Below, piece after piece: positions 10,179 to 21,499 of a stretch of DNA of 64,000 bases; positions within the stretch are counted from its first letter, which is position 1, and every line of letters begins with the position of its first letter. Made by a program: the position numbers and the translations under genes. The stretch comes from Lophium mytilinum (lineage: Eukaryota > Ascomycota > Dothideomycetes > Mytilinidiales > Mytilinidiaceae), in assembly GCA_010093605.1 (NCBI GenBank), contig MU004184.1:1693897-1757896 (forward strand), read 5' to 3'. Below the pieces are notes generated by a model that saw nothing but the letters and a program-made list of their open reading frames with translations, searched no databases and was not told the DNA's origin.

Positions 10179-10970
10179 ATGTCGAACCCACGCATTGAGG
10201 AACTGCCAGAAGACGAGCCCGATAAGAAGATCGCCGAGGTCGAAGACGCAGAGTCCAGCTCCGACTCTGAGGTCGAGGCCTCAGGCGAGTCTGGCATTCC
10301 CGCTGGTGCCTCAGTCGCCGTCCACTCCCGCAACGAGAAGAAAGCCAGGAAGGCGATTGCAAAGCTTGGATTGAAGCATGTTGAGGGCATCACCAGGGTT
10401 ACGCTGAGGCGGCCCAAGAATGTAAGACTTCTCTGAGCGAAAGCATGCAGTTCACATCACGGTGGGCATCGCAGACATCGTAATTCTGGCGCATAACAAA
10501 ATCAAGCCTTGAGAATTATTTGCTGACAGTTTTTGGCCAGATCCTCTTCGTCATCAACCAGCCGGATGTCTACAAGTCTCCTACGAGCAACACCTGGATG
10601 TAGGACCATCAACTCCCAGTCCAGAAAGAAACGCAATCTGACATTCTGTAGCATCTTCGGTGAGGCCAAGATTGAGGATTTGAACTCCCAGGCGCAAGCA
10701 TCTGCTGCCCAGCAGCTCGCTCAAGCCGAGGCTCAGGGCCATGACCACTCTGGACACGACCACGACCACGATCACGGCAAGGGCAAGGCCGTCGAGGACA
10801 AGAAGGATGAGGACGAGGACGACGGAGAAGAGGTCGATGACACTGGTCTCGAGGCCAAGGACATCGAGTTGGTCATGCAACAGGCTAGCGTGTCAAGAAA
10901 GAAGGCGGTCAAGGCTCTCAAGGAGAACGACAACGACATCGTCAACTCTATCATGGCATTGAGCATATAG
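10179..10970 (+). CDS. EGD2: nascent polypeptide-associated complex subunit alpha
   Basis: Alpha subunit of the ribosome-bound NAC heterodimer that shields emerging chains and limits mistargeting to the ER. Exons 10179-10421, 10541-10599 and 10652-10970 give 206 residues. The acidic N terminus leads to the NAC domain ([20 protein letters not shown], then [24 protein letters not shown] and [10 protein letters not shown]). A Gln/Ala helix and a His-rich run ([16 protein letters not shown]) follow, then an acidic linker. The C-terminal UBA domain begins about [14 protein letters not shown] and ends at the stop. A His-rich linker is common in filamentous fungal EGD2. The start was chosen because [11 protein letters not shown] matches the family; the frame is open upstream. 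Confidence 0.95.
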
Positions 10971-11713
10971 GCGAGCTCGAAGTAGATTCAGAGCGTCCTC
11001 TATTCCTGTACTTCTGAATAAAAACCGGGGCGGGAGAATTGGCGATAGCAATGGCAAGTTAGGTATCTCCTCCAAGGCTTGCTACAAATCTACAATCTTC
11101 CAATACAATTACCCTTTCAAGGGCTCGTGGGAGCTTTTAGTCAAGGCGGCCTACTGCTTGCAAGGCATTGAAGAATAGATGTCCAGGTAGGCTCTTTTGA
11201 ACATGAAGTGACAAATTACGGAGCTCTTTTCTTCCCTCCAGGCCTGGGTACACCCATTCACCAAGTAATGCTTCAGGTCCCCCAGTACTTTATCACATAT
11301 TTTGAAGCGCCAATTTGGCAAGATGTGTAACTCTCCATGGCCTTTCGAATGATTTTGGGTTGCCACTTACGTTTGCACGGGATCCTACCAGGTCGAAAGT
11401 CAGGAAGCGTTGTTCTGACTTTGAAATGGTATTCAACATTCTGTGAATTAGCAAACAACTGTTCTACGACGTAATCACTTCGAAGTTGAGGAATACGAGA
11501 AGTTGAGCAATAAACGTCCCAATTCAACTCCCAAATTCCCCTTATGCTTAGATACGGTTTATTTTGTAACGGTGGGCAAAAGGAAGTCTTGGTCAGGTGA
11601 CTAGATCGGTGGTGGTCTTGGCAACCGAAGCGATCCTCGAAGCTTTCAAGATCCCGACTTCCTCCCTCCACCGGATACCCTCTCCACTCTTCTCACCGTC
11701 CCTATCCATCACA
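10971..11713. other. intergenic between EGD2 and ATP7
   Basis: About 740 bp with no supported gene. A 132-codon frame on the minus strand (11273-11671) has no recognisable domain and overlaps the ATP7 promoter, so it is not called. Confidence 0.5.
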
Positions 11714-12525
11714 ATGGCCGTCGGAGTACGTTGAAACCCCTCCCATGCTGTTCACCTGGCTGCTTTTCGCGCAATTGACGCATTGAAACCTCCCCTGGCC
11801 TCCGCCGCTTCAATCCGCAAGACCGAATGCTAACTCTTCCGGCTATCACAGCGCAGCGCAGCTCTCAAGCTTGACTGGACGAAATTGGGGACGCAGCTCG
11901 GACTGAGAGGCTCGACTGCCCAGGCCCTCTCCAGCTTCAAAAAGCGCAACGATGACGCCCGCCGCAAGGTCACCGCGCTCTCGGAGCAACCGCAAGAAGT
12001 CGACTTCGCCCACTACCGCAGCATCCTCAAGAACACTGCCGTCATCGACGAGATCGAGAAGAGCTTCTCCAGCTTCAAGCCCGCGACTTATGACGTGAGC
12101 AGGCAGATCAAGGCCATTGAAGCTTTCGAGGCCCAGGCATTGAAGAGCGCGGAGGAGACCAAGAGCGTTGTCGACAAGGAGTTGAAGGACTTGGACAAGA
12201 CATTGAAGAACATCGAGGAGGCACGGCCATTTGAGGACCTCACTGTGGTGCGTATAATTCTGGCCGTTTAATCGCCATGGCGAGGCCTACCGGTATACTT
12301 GCTGTTAGGAAATATGCTAATTCAAAACGCTATGTAGGACGAAGTCGCCGCCGCCCGTCCTGACATCGATGCGCGTACTTCCGAACTCGTCTCGAAGGGT
12401 CGCTGGGCCGTTCCAGGTTACAAGGTAAGCATTTGTTACGCTAGACTCTTCGTTATATTCGAAATTGCTAGGCCCATGGTTAACGATCTCTCCAGGAAAA
12501 ATTCGGCGACCTCTCAGTGCTATAG
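11714..12525 (+). CDS. ATP7: mitochondrial F1Fo ATP synthase subunit d
   Basis: Peripheral-stalk subunit of mitochondrial ATP synthase. Four exons, 11714-11725, 11852-12247, 12338-12424 and 12496-12525, give 174 residues, the same length as yeast Atp7. Exon 1 is only 12 bp (MAVG). Exon 2 starts RSAALKLDW and carries the family core ([40 protein letters not shown]). Exon 3 is [11 protein letters not shown] through RWAVPGYK, and exon 4 is EKFGDLSVL. All introns are phase 0. The N-terminal import signal is weak, as is usual for this subunit. Confidence 0.95.
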
Positions 12526-13471
12526 AATCTTTTCACTTGGCAGCTACCTCCAATCATCTTATCCCATATGGGATTGTACTACTGTGAATAGTCTCTTTCG
12601 TCCTTCAATGTCGTCATAGATAGCACAATTCCATGTGTCCAAGTTGGTTTGCATTGATATGCTTAGGTCCCTTGTCCATTATAGCCAAATGCAAAAGCTA
12701 GAGGAAGACTGAGTAATCCCGCTACAAGCTAGATGGGTCACAGCGTCAAGAACAAGCTCTGGGAAAATCGTGACCTACCTTCTCAAGCTAGGACTACATA
12801 TCAGACCGGAGCCGATATGGAATTGACAAAGCCAACCTGGAGATGAATTGTACGGAAGCATTTTCAGCAGCCTTTAAGGAATTCAACGCATTCGTTGTTC
12901 TCCTGCTTTATATCAGTCTGGACCGAGGAACGACTGCTAAAACGGGAAATCCCGACGGTCTCTAGGAAGTAGGACAGTCCTTCTGATATAGGCTACAGAT
13001 GGTTTTGTTTCCAATTCTCTTACCTATGCTTATTCCATCTAATATTATGGGGTTTCTCGTTTCTAAACAAATACATGTCTACATCGATCATATTGCGCTG
13101 CTTTCTGCTCTTACTCATCTCTGATATATTACTGATTAAATTATGTAGACCGACAAGAAGCTATTCTCTGACTCCGAAGATACGCGGCAGTCCCTGTGCT
13201 TGAAAGTAAGAAGCAAAAACGCGACGGAGAAACACCTGCTTAGTTGAATATGGAAATAATGCGAGGGGTACTGCCGAGTTGCGGGGTCCGGGGAACCAAC
13301 AACAAGTTCATGCATCTTGAATCCTGAACAAGCCGTACTATAGGTTTTATGTGCGATCCGGGCTTTGTCCTTCCGGCCTCCGACACGATGCATATGGCTT
13401 AAGAAGAACGGAAACCACATCAGTGGACCCGTAAACTCCACACTCTGTCACTACTACTCGCTCCAATCAGA
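12526..13471. other. intergenic, no gene seen
   Basis: About 950 bp of AT-richer DNA after ATP7. A weak inverted pair (TATATCAGTCTGGAC near 12912 and its approximate inverse near 12980) is the only structure noticed. Confidence 0.5.
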
Positions 13472-14542
13472 ATGGCGTCCGCGCGTACCATATCGAAAAC
13501 CTCCCGAAAGGTCTCCATCGCGACGTCTCCGAGACCACATCCCTCAAGTGACCGGCCCTCAGGGGTCGTATATTTCTGGGCTGCTCTCGGCGTCGGCATC
13601 GTCGCCTTATTCATCAACAACGTCGTGCGCTGGTCTCTCTCTGAAGACTTCGTCCGCTCTGATCCCGGACCAGACCCATACCCCTACCTCGCAATCCTCC
13701 GAGGGACAGAAGCCCTATCATGCACCATCTTCATTCTATTAGGAACCCGTACCCTCATCCTCCCCTGGCTCCGAACCGGCGTCCCTAGTCTCGACGGCAA
13801 GCTATTCCTCGGCGGCGTCTCCGCCTCCACCCTCGACATCCTCTTCGCCGTATTCCAACCCACCTAAGCCATGAACGCCCACGGCCTCGCCTACGGTAGC
13901 TGGTCGCGCAGCATCCCCCTCTTCCCGGGACCAGGCGCCCACAAAGTCCCGTGGGGGCTTCTATGGTGCCTCCCCGCCTACATCTGGCTCGGCGTCGGCG
14001 CCGCCATCTTCGGCTGCTCGCTCCTCGACGCCCTCCGCCGGAAATTCCCGGGTATGAGCACGATGGCGAGCTACGCAGTCGTGCAGGCAGCCTACTACTC
14101 CATCTTCTTCTGTCTCGCGACCTTCTGGAATAGACACCAGGTGTACACGTACGTTTCGGCGCCGCGCGCGCTGACGGCGTGGTATGGCGAGGTGCACCAA
14201 CTACCACTGTACGAGCCGTTCTTGATCGGGCTGTACTGCTGGGGGTATACGTGGCTGCGGCTTTCGCGGGATGCGGCGGGCAGGTGTGCGATTGATCGGG
14301 AGGTGGATGGGCTGCAGATTAGTAGGTTTCAGAGGGAGGTGCTGAGTACGTTGGCGGTTTGTGGGTGGGCGACTGTGGTGACGGTGGTTGCGTATATGGT
14401 TCCGTTTAGTTGGCTGAGTATGCTGGGGGATGGGCATCCGGTGCTACCGAGTTTCTTGCAGCAGGGGATTTGGTGCGGGCAGCCCGGGGGGCCGTTGTGT
14501 CCGGGGCAGATGCTTGGGGTGATGAGGGAGAGGGGGGTGTAA
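13472..14542 (+). pseudogene. AveC-like (spirocyclase family) membrane protein with one in-frame stop
   Basis: One reading frame of about 357 codons interrupted once by TAA at 13865-13867. The upstream part (131 codons) ends FAVFQPT. The downstream part resumes in the same frame with AMNAHGLAYGSW, the hallmark of the AveC-like family, named after the Streptomyces avermectin spirocyclase. Fungal members have no known reaction. Hydrophobic segments include VVYFWAALGVGIVALFI, LLWCLPAYIWLGVGAAI, ASYAVVQAAYYSIFFCL, PFLIGLYCWGYTW and TVVTVVAYMVPF. No GT/AG intron that keeps frame removes the stop. Everything else is open and codon use is like the neighbours. It may be a recent pseudogene, a natural null allele, a read-through gene or a sequence error. 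Confidence 0.7.
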
Positions 14543-14841
14543 GGCCCGGTATTCCTTGGCTGTGTCAAAGAGTAGTCTAGTCGCGTGTGAGTGATGATTA
14601 GCGTGCAGGTGTGTCCGTAGAAACTGCCGTATCGAGTAATTTGTCAATATATACGTGATAGAAGATGTGATTACTGTTCATGCGGAAATCCGTATGGGGA
14701 GTGAGTGATCTACCTAAACAATCAAAGCTAAACAAATGTATTACAGAGTCTAAGTCGCAGCAAACATAGGAAAGGGTATGTTATCCGATATAGCATCAAA
14801 AATCCACAATTATACGCGAGACACCCGGTTGCCATCCTGAC

Positions 14842-15850
14842 TTACTCCCCATGTTTCTGGAGCTCCGTCTCCGTATATTCCCACAACTTCTTCGCTAGCC
14901 CATCATCCTGTGCAAACTTGCTTCCCGGCTTCAAGATCCCAATCGGCTGGTAGTAGGCGCCACTCTTCACATCTGCCGTTGGTGCCGTCGCGGCCCACAG
15001 GGAGTTCTTCGCACCAGCTTGCACGTTCGGTAGCAAGAGGCCTGGAACGAACGGACCGAGAGTGCGCAAGAGCCAGAAGCAGAAGCGCGCGAAAGCGTTG
15101 GTTTGGAAGTCGTCGTAAAGGTTGGTCAGGATAACGCCTGGGTGAACAGCTACGGATTTGATGGTGGGATAGTGCTGTGCAAGCTCGCGGGCGAAAAGGA
15201 TGTTGGAGAGCTTGGATTGGCCATAGCGAGCCCAGGTGCCTTCCTTCTCGAGTGCGGCTTGGTCCCAGACGAGGCCTTTCTTGGGTGCCATCATGTGGCC
15301 CATTGAAGAGAGATTAACGATGCGGACATCAGAGTTGGGTTCCTCTGCCGTTCTGAGGAGGGTGGGCAGGAGAAGCTTGGTGAGGAGAGCGTGGCCCATG
15401 TGATTCGTGCCAAACTGGATCTCGTAGCCTTCTTTCGTGAGACTGTACGGGGTCGCCATAATACCGGCATTGTTGATGAGGATGTCGAGGCGCGGAGACG
15501 AACGCGTGAAGATGTCGGCTGCGGAGCGAATGGAGCTGAATGAGGTTAGGTCGAGAGGAAGAAACTCGACCTGTGCATCAGGCACGGTTTTCTTGATTTC
15601 TACAATTGCAGCTTCAGCTTTGGATGCCGTTCGTGCGGCGAGGTAGATCTTCGTGGGATGGTGGGCAGCGAGCTGGAGAACTGTCTCCTGACCAAGGCCA
15701 GCATTGCCTAAGGAATGTTAGAGCCATCAGGTGATTGTGATCAGGACATGCGATATCAGTATTCAGTTTTTACATACCTCCAGTGACTAAGATGACTTTG
15801 CCTGAAAGATCTGGAATGTCCTTCGCGGGTTCAAATGTCTTGCCTCCCAT
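14842..15850 (-). CDS. short-chain dehydrogenase/reductase (retinol dehydrogenase-like)
   Basis: NAD(P)-dependent oxidoreductase of the SDR family, 312 residues in two exons (15850-15778 and 15707-14842). The Rossmann motif is split by the intron: VILVTGG in exon 1 and NAGLGQET in exon 2, giving TGGNAGLG. DLTSFSSIRSA, LDILINNAGIM (the NNAG motif), the catalytic Ser in IVNLSSMGHM and the YGQSKLSN active site (YxxxK) follow. VAVHPGVILTNL matches the WW-domain oxidoreductase/RDH branch. The substrate cannot be read from sequence. A TATAAA at 16013-16008 on the same strand lies about 160 bp upstream of the ATG, which suggests a regulated promoter. Confidence 0.92.
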
Positions 15851-17441
15851 TGTGAAGAAAGTGTCGATAAAAACCGGTACAAGGAGTAGGATAGAGATAA
15901 TATTAGAGGTGATTTGTTGGAGGGTTGAGATGATTGAAGAGGATCTGTTGATGACTAGACTGGTTTGAATTGGATCTGAAGTCGAAGCAGCGAGGGCTGG
16001 CTGTCCCTTTATACCAGTGTTGGGATGGCGAGACAGCATCGTTGACGTCGGCCGGCCATGTTCACTCAACTCGCACGGCCAAAGTTCCTCCCGATATGCA
16101 CGGGCCAGGGTATCCTGCCGCACGTATGTTCCAAACAGAGAAAAGAGGCGGTCTCGTCCGTGCCGAATCCAAAGGCCGCTTTAGGGCTCTTTGCGAACCA
16201 CACCAAAATAACCACAACTCACACAGACCTTTATTGATGTTCATCATTGAACTCAATAACGTGAGGTGCATGGAGAGACTTTACTCCAAATGCGTTTTAC
16301 GGAAATCAGATAAGGTTTGGGCAAACTGTGTTTGCTCGAGTGTGGTGGGCACAACCCACATATTTTGGGTCCGAAGAGCGGGCTTGCGCGGATCGCTTGG
16401 AGGCGTTCAGCAGGCAAAAGCTCCTTGCATACTGTGTTCCTACCTCAGAATAACTAGAATGTTGAAAATAGACGATCAAAGGCCGGTACCTTTTATGATT
16501 ACTTGCCATCTTGGCCGTGAAAGCCCGACCTTGCTACTTCGGTAATAGCAGCGGGAAGACTGTCTCCGCTTTGGCGCCACCACCTCATCACTCATGGTGC
16601 CGAGGTCTTGCTGCGTATTCACAACTAGAATTTTGTAAGCGGGTTCATACAGTGCCATGTATGTAATGTCCGTAGCAACACGAGTGTCGTCGTCGTCCAT
16701 GCTGATGCCAAGCCTAGGTCAGCGGGTTGCCTAACCGTCCGGATGAAGCTTAGAGACTTTTGTTAGTCTCTAAATGGCTCATATAGTTCAAGTAGCTATC
16801 AAAGCTTATTCGAAAGACGTTACATACTTCATGTTTATATGCTTAAGGCGTCTATGCTTCATACTATATTATTACATATACCCTACCCCCACTAGGTCTT
16901 ATTTCCGGCGCATACGGAGCACCTCTGGTCCTGCCTCTGGCATCTGGGTTTCACGAACGTGACAAACTTCTAGCTGAATTGTTTCTTGACAATACTAATA
17001 GTACTTCAGTGTAGTAACAGACACCTAGGGCTACAAGTCAATATTAATGTCATTCACACTTTTCTTCCACTGCCTGGGTGGCAGGTAAGGCGTCAGAACT
17101 GTCGAAATAATAGGCCTGAATCTCTAATCAGACTGCTGGCCGTTGGTCAAAGCACCTTAGACGGCGTTTAGAGAAGTGTTAGAGAGCTGATATCTTAGTG
17201 CTGTAGTAGCCGTGCTTCCCCCGATTTCAGAAGTGTCGATCCATGCATGATTTCAGATTTCTTCGCAATAAGCCATGGAAACGTATGGAGAAAATTGTGG
17301 TTTGGTATTTTTGACTCGGCACCCATATGCTTCGTGTCGTCACCTCATCGCAAACATTCCACGATAGAGCAAGCACCAGCAAAATAGCCCTACCCGCCGA
17401 ACCGACATAGAATTAACACCTGATCATCAAGAGAAATCCGC
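15851..17441. other. long intergenic region, no supported gene
   Basis: About 1.6 kb. It begins with the SDR promoter. A 191-codon plus-strand frame at 15970-16545 has no recognisable domain and covers that promoter. The stretch 16700-17400 is AT-richer with scattered stops in every frame. Confidence 0.5.
16008..16013 (-). promoter_or_regulatory. TATA box candidate for the SDR gene
   Basis: TATAAA read on the minus strand within GGTATAAAGGG, about 160 bp before the SDR start codon. The spacing allows a leader of roughly 100-130 nt. Promoter role is inferred. Confidence 0.4.
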
Positions 17442-18346
17442 CTAGTACCTCTTGCCTTCCCTCAGCACGTCGCTGTACTCCTCCAGCGGGCTGCGGTGCA
17501 GAGTACGAGCCTCCCACAGGTTGGGTGTCAAGAAGCCGTAGGTGTTGGTGACGGCGACGAAGGTGGCCTTTAGTGTGTTCTCTAGGGTCTTGGTGGATCC
17601 GGCAGAGGCGGTGTAGATGTCCTGGACACCGGCAAGCTGGAGGAGACGCTTGACAGCAGGCGATGCGACGAGACCAGTGCCACGGGGAGCAGGGATAAGC
17701 TAGAAGAGGGTTAGATAGGGATTCCAAAGTTAGGACCGGATCATTGAAAGTGCTCTACACGTACCCTCACAGTGACACTGCCGCACTTGCCAGACTCCTT
17801 GGTGGGGAGAGAATGAGGTTCACCGAGGTTGGTGCCCCAGTAGCCACGACGGATGGGAACAACGCTGAGCTCTAGAATCACACTGTCAGAAGTGTCTCAA
17901 GTAGCATTGCACAGTTTCCACTCACTCGCAATGATGATAGCGGCGCGGATAGCGGTCGCGACTTCCTTGGAAGTCTTGATGCCGAGTCCAATGTGGCCCT
18001 CCGAGTCTCCAATGACGACGATGGCCTTGAACCTGGTGCGCTGACCGGCGCGGGTCTGCTTCTGCACGGGCTTGATCTTCATGACCTCGTCCTTGAGCTT
18101 GGGCAGGAAGAAGTCCACGATCTGGTACTCCTTGATCGGCAGCGAGTGCAGGTAGATCTCCTCCATCGACTTTATCTTGCCAGCCTTCACCAGACGGCCC
18201 AGCTTCGTCACCGGCTGCCATTCCTTCTCCTCGCTCTTCCCGCCGCCACGGCGTCCACGGCCTCGTCCACGTCCACGTCCACGGTCTCCTCCACGGTCGC
18301 CGCGCGAACCGAATCCGCCTCCGCCGCCTCGGGGAGCGTCAGCCAT
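17442..18346 (-). CDS. RPS2: 40S ribosomal protein S2 (uS5)
   Basis: Cytosolic small-subunit protein needed for decoding fidelity and 40S export. Exons 18346-17926, 17871-17765 and 17699-17442 give 261 residues. The N terminus is an Arg-Gly-rich tail ([15 protein letters not shown]...), a typical site of arginine methylation. The uS5 core follows: [50 protein letters not shown], then [10 protein letters not shown] and [15 protein letters not shown]. The C terminus [18 protein letters not shown] is standard. Introns are phase 1 and phase 0. A TAGGGTTA motif lies about 30 bp upstream of the start codon. Confidence 0.96.
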
Positions 18347-19136
18347 ATTGTATTGTTGGTGAGGTAGTCGGTACTAGGGTTAAGGTTAGAATGGCGGTTT
18401 CGATATTTCGCTGACCCAGGCGGGGTGGAGGGTTCTAAGATTCCACGTACACTGAGGCCTCGGAGCTGCAATTGAGTGTTAGTAAGATTGTTTCTAGGTG
18501 CGCTACGTTTTGAGTAGATGGGACGGTCTTCTTACCTTGTTGTTGGGGCGTTGCTGGCTTGCTGCGTCGTCGTCGTCGTGCGGGCGATTTTCGAGAAGTG
18601 TGTTTCGCTTCTGAAGTGCGCTAGTGGGGCTTTCACTGCCGCGCTCCTATTGGCTCTTACAGTCACGACTTCTCCCTCCGTCTTCAGGGGTGATAAATAG
18701 CTATAATCCCAGTTCCTTAGCTATAATGCGCTGGGCTCTTTAGGTATTATGAAATCAAAAAGGGCGTGCATCATACGGCATATGAAGCTAGAGTTCACCA
18801 TCACCGATCACAGAACTTCAATGTACATACACACGTGAAAAGACACATTTACGATGGTTTTTGCTTTGATTGATATGTAAACTTGTTTGTCCAAGATCTT
18901 TGTTCATTTGTTTTTGCGGCTGCATGAAGGCTTCCGGTTCGTTCTCAGAATTAGAAGTGAGTATCAACTCGCCGAGCCATCTCAAGCGCTGTGTCATCCT
19001 GTTGGGCTGTTGAGGCCCTGCGTCATGGTCTTCAAAGTGTAAGTCATGACTTTAAAAAGTGGAGCGGTTTATAATGCTACGAAGCCACTGTTAGAAGAAG
19101 TTCGCGCCCAGGAACCGTGTCGTGCTCTTCCAAACC
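18347..19136. other. intergenic between RPS2 and ARPC1
   Basis: About 790 bp with the RPS2 promoter and the ARPC1 3' flank. It holds a short GTC triplet run near 18556-18576 and AT-rich stretches, with no supported gene. Confidence 0.45.
18375..18382 (+). promoter_or_regulatory. TAGGGTTA motif upstream of RPS2
   Basis: Telomere-repeat-like octamer about 30 bp before the RPS2 ATG. Such T2AG3-type elements, bound by Tbf1-like factors, occur in ribosomal protein promoters of several fungi. I did not find it upstream of the other two ribosomal genes here, so a regulatory role is only suggested. Confidence 0.3.
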
Positions 19137-20386
19137 CTAGATGGTCCAGATGACGGCTCTTCCATCGACACCGGTGGCTAGATCACGATTAGCAATACTA
19201 AAAGTGCAATTCGAGAGGTAAACCTACTGCTGAGCTTCTTGACAATTCCTCCGCTTTCTTCGTAGCTGCGAATTGTGCTGATCGTGTTCTGATGAACGGT
19301 CTTAAGCTTGGTGTCATCCGAAGACTTGCCCTTCAGGTCCATCTGCCGGAACATGTTCAGGGCAGACTCCTCCCGCTGATCCTGGAGTCCCGGGCGTCCT
19401 TTTGCTGCTTCCAAAGATCCAGCTAGCTGCCAGCCTTGTTCACTGCCTTGAAGTCGGTAGGCTTCACAGTCCTGTAGAAGCGGGTATCAGTAATGAAGAA
19501 AGCACTCCCCCTTGATCAACTTACATAACCTGCGGCAATGATTTCGCTCTCACTGCTCCAAATCAGGCTCATGAAAGGCAAAACTTGAGTGCTAATGCTC
19601 AAGATAGCCTTTGGAGGCTGGTCCGCTCCGCTAGGGTAAACGACAGTAACGGTGCTGTCATGTGCGGCGAATGCCAAAGCGTCTCCACTAGGAGAGAACG
19701 CAACACTGTGCACCCAACCAGCTGTGTTGTTCAGGAACTCGCCACAAACGGTATTGAATGGTAACCGTTCTCCCCATGGCGATGGTTCTGGCCGCGCATC
19801 CACACCTTTGATGAAACTCGAGAAGACTCGAGCATGTCCGTCCGTTGATCCCGCAGCGAGAAGCACCGAGTTGGGGTGCCACGCCACCGTAGTGATAGTG
19901 CTCCGGATAGGCTTCTTCAGGTGCTTAGATACCCACCAGTTGTCCTCCTCTTCAAAGTAGCATACAGGTATCAGGCGAGCTCCGGAGCCTACGGCGAACT
20001 TGGTCTCAGAGGGTGCCCAGCGAACACAGGTAGCGGCACGGTTGATACGGAGGAGAACAAGAGTAGGCTTCCAGCCCTGGGGAGACGGCTCCCAGACGTA
20101 GGCATTTCGATCTAGACAGAGACGTCAGCGTCTACGTTAACGACTATTGTACAACTCAAGTACCTTGCGAGCAAGTGACAATCTTTCCACTGTTGGGAGC
20201 GATATCCACCCCAGTCACAGTCTTATCGTGGCCGCGTAGCTCGTCCTTCAGCTGGAACTTGCCGCCAGTCTTGCCATAGAGCTCGACGTTATTCTCGCGG
20301 GCAACGGCCAGCGTCTCGCGATCTGCGGAGAAGGAATGGTCCGCAATAGGGTGGTGGAACAAATGGTGAACCTCTGGGGGAGCCAT
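19137..20386 (-). CDS. ARC40: Arp2/3 complex subunit 1 (p40, WD-repeat)
   Basis: WD40 propeller subunit of the Arp2/3 complex, which nucleates branched actin at endocytic sites. Exons 20386-20164, 20111-19525, 19471-19228 and 19177-19137 give 364 residues. The N terminus MAPPEVHHLFHHPIADHSFS is followed by repeats with GHDKTVTGVDIAPNSGKIVT, DRNAYVW, TCVRWAPSETKFAVGSGAR, ITTVAWHPNSVLLAAGSTDG, GWVHSVAFSPSGDALAFA and a final TGVDGRAVIWTI ending at the stop. The linker with ESALNMFRQMD and HQNTISTIRSY, typical of ARPC1, lies in exon 3. It shares a 203-bp divergent promoter with MSL1. Confidence 0.95.
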
Positions 20387-20589
20387 AGTGAACCAGGAGA
20401 ATGTGCAATAGGAGGATCTCTCTACTATTGCTCTAATGTATAGTATCGAAAGCAGTGACGCGGTGCCTGGAAGTGAGATGGTGGGGTGGGCGGAAGTGAT
20501 GTCGGCGCACAGACTTTTGACGGAGACGTCAACCTCGCGCGTGAAGAACTTCGACGTCCAGCTTCTTTCAACCTCGCACAGCTGCGATC

Positions 20590-21218
20590 ATGGCTACGAC
20601 TTCCATGGCTATACAGTCGCGAGGGGCGCCCAGAGAGCAGCCGAATCAGACGTGAGTAGTCCTCCCTCCTCCGTTCCTCTTTCACTTTAATTTCGTCAAG
20701 ACTCTACTGCAGCAACCTCCCCGACAAGCTCCAGAAGGCGGATCTCAAGCGCTCACTGTACCTCCTCTTCGTTACCTATGGCCCCATCCTCGACATCGTG
20801 GCCCTCAAGACCTCCAAAATGCGCGGGCAGGCTCATATTGTGTTTCGGGATATCCAAGCAGCCTCACAAGCTATGCGCGCACTGCAAGGATTCGAGTTCT
20901 TTGGCAAAGACATGGTGCGTTCGCCTTTTCACTAAGACTGTAGTTGAGTGCTCATCGAAACAGAAACTTGCGTACGGGAAGGGCAAATCTAACAGCATCG
21001 CGAAACTGGATGGGACCTTCAAGATTCCAGTCATGGAGAAGGAGACTGGACCATTGTCGGTACTACCGGAGACTTTCGGCGGCCTCCCGCCAGGAGCTGA
21101 AGAGGGGCAGAACAACCAGGGCACTAAGAGGACACGAGATGACGAGAGTGACAATGAGGATGCGCCAATGGAGGAGGAGGATGAGGACGCTGCCATGGAA
21201 GAGTCAGATTCAGATTGA
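20590..21218 (+). CDS. MSL1: U2 snRNP B''/U1A-type RRM protein
   Basis: Spliceosomal snRNP protein binding a U-snRNA stem-loop. Exons 20590-20651, 20701-20914 and 20964-21218 give 176 residues. The first intron cuts the RNP2 motif: NQ-T at the end of exon 1, then LYCSNLPDKLQ in exon 2, which fixes the acceptor at the AAG before 20701. RNP1 is MRGQAHIVF, with LDIVALKT before it and LQGFEFFGKDM after. A Lys-rich stretch and an acidic tail (DDESDNEDAPMEEEDEDAAM) follow. Only one RRM is present, unlike human U1A and U2B'' and like yeast Msl1. It is divergent from ARPC1 and convergent with ATG10. Confidence 0.88.
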
Positions 21219-21499
21219 GTGGTCCAGAGACATAGGCGCGTTCACGGTCAAAAATACCCCACCGTCTGAGATACGGAACGGATGAGCATCACAAAAGGTA
21301 TCTTGCATTTCAAAAGCATAGATTAACTATTTGTTCAATTCTAATACTAGTCAGACGCACTTCGGCTTGCTTCCCTAGCTGTCGCTCAGGTCCCTTAAGT
21401 CGGACTTTTGGAAAAAGTGTAGGCTTTTGTGACATTGGATTGTAGGGCAAACCCTCCGCGTGGAAGACAGAGCATGTTGTTTGATGAGGCCGATTGCTC

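Noticed and set aside
11273-11671. 132-codon minus-strand frame near ATP7
   Set aside because: No family resemblance and it overlaps the ATP7 promoter.
13850-13899. possible 50-nt intron removing the TAA in the AveC-like gene
   Set aside because: It would shift the frame and delete the conserved NAHGLAYG signature.
15970-16545. 191-codon plus-strand frame between SDR and RPS2
   Set aside because: No domain or recognisable composition, and it covers the SDR promoter and TATA box on the other strand.
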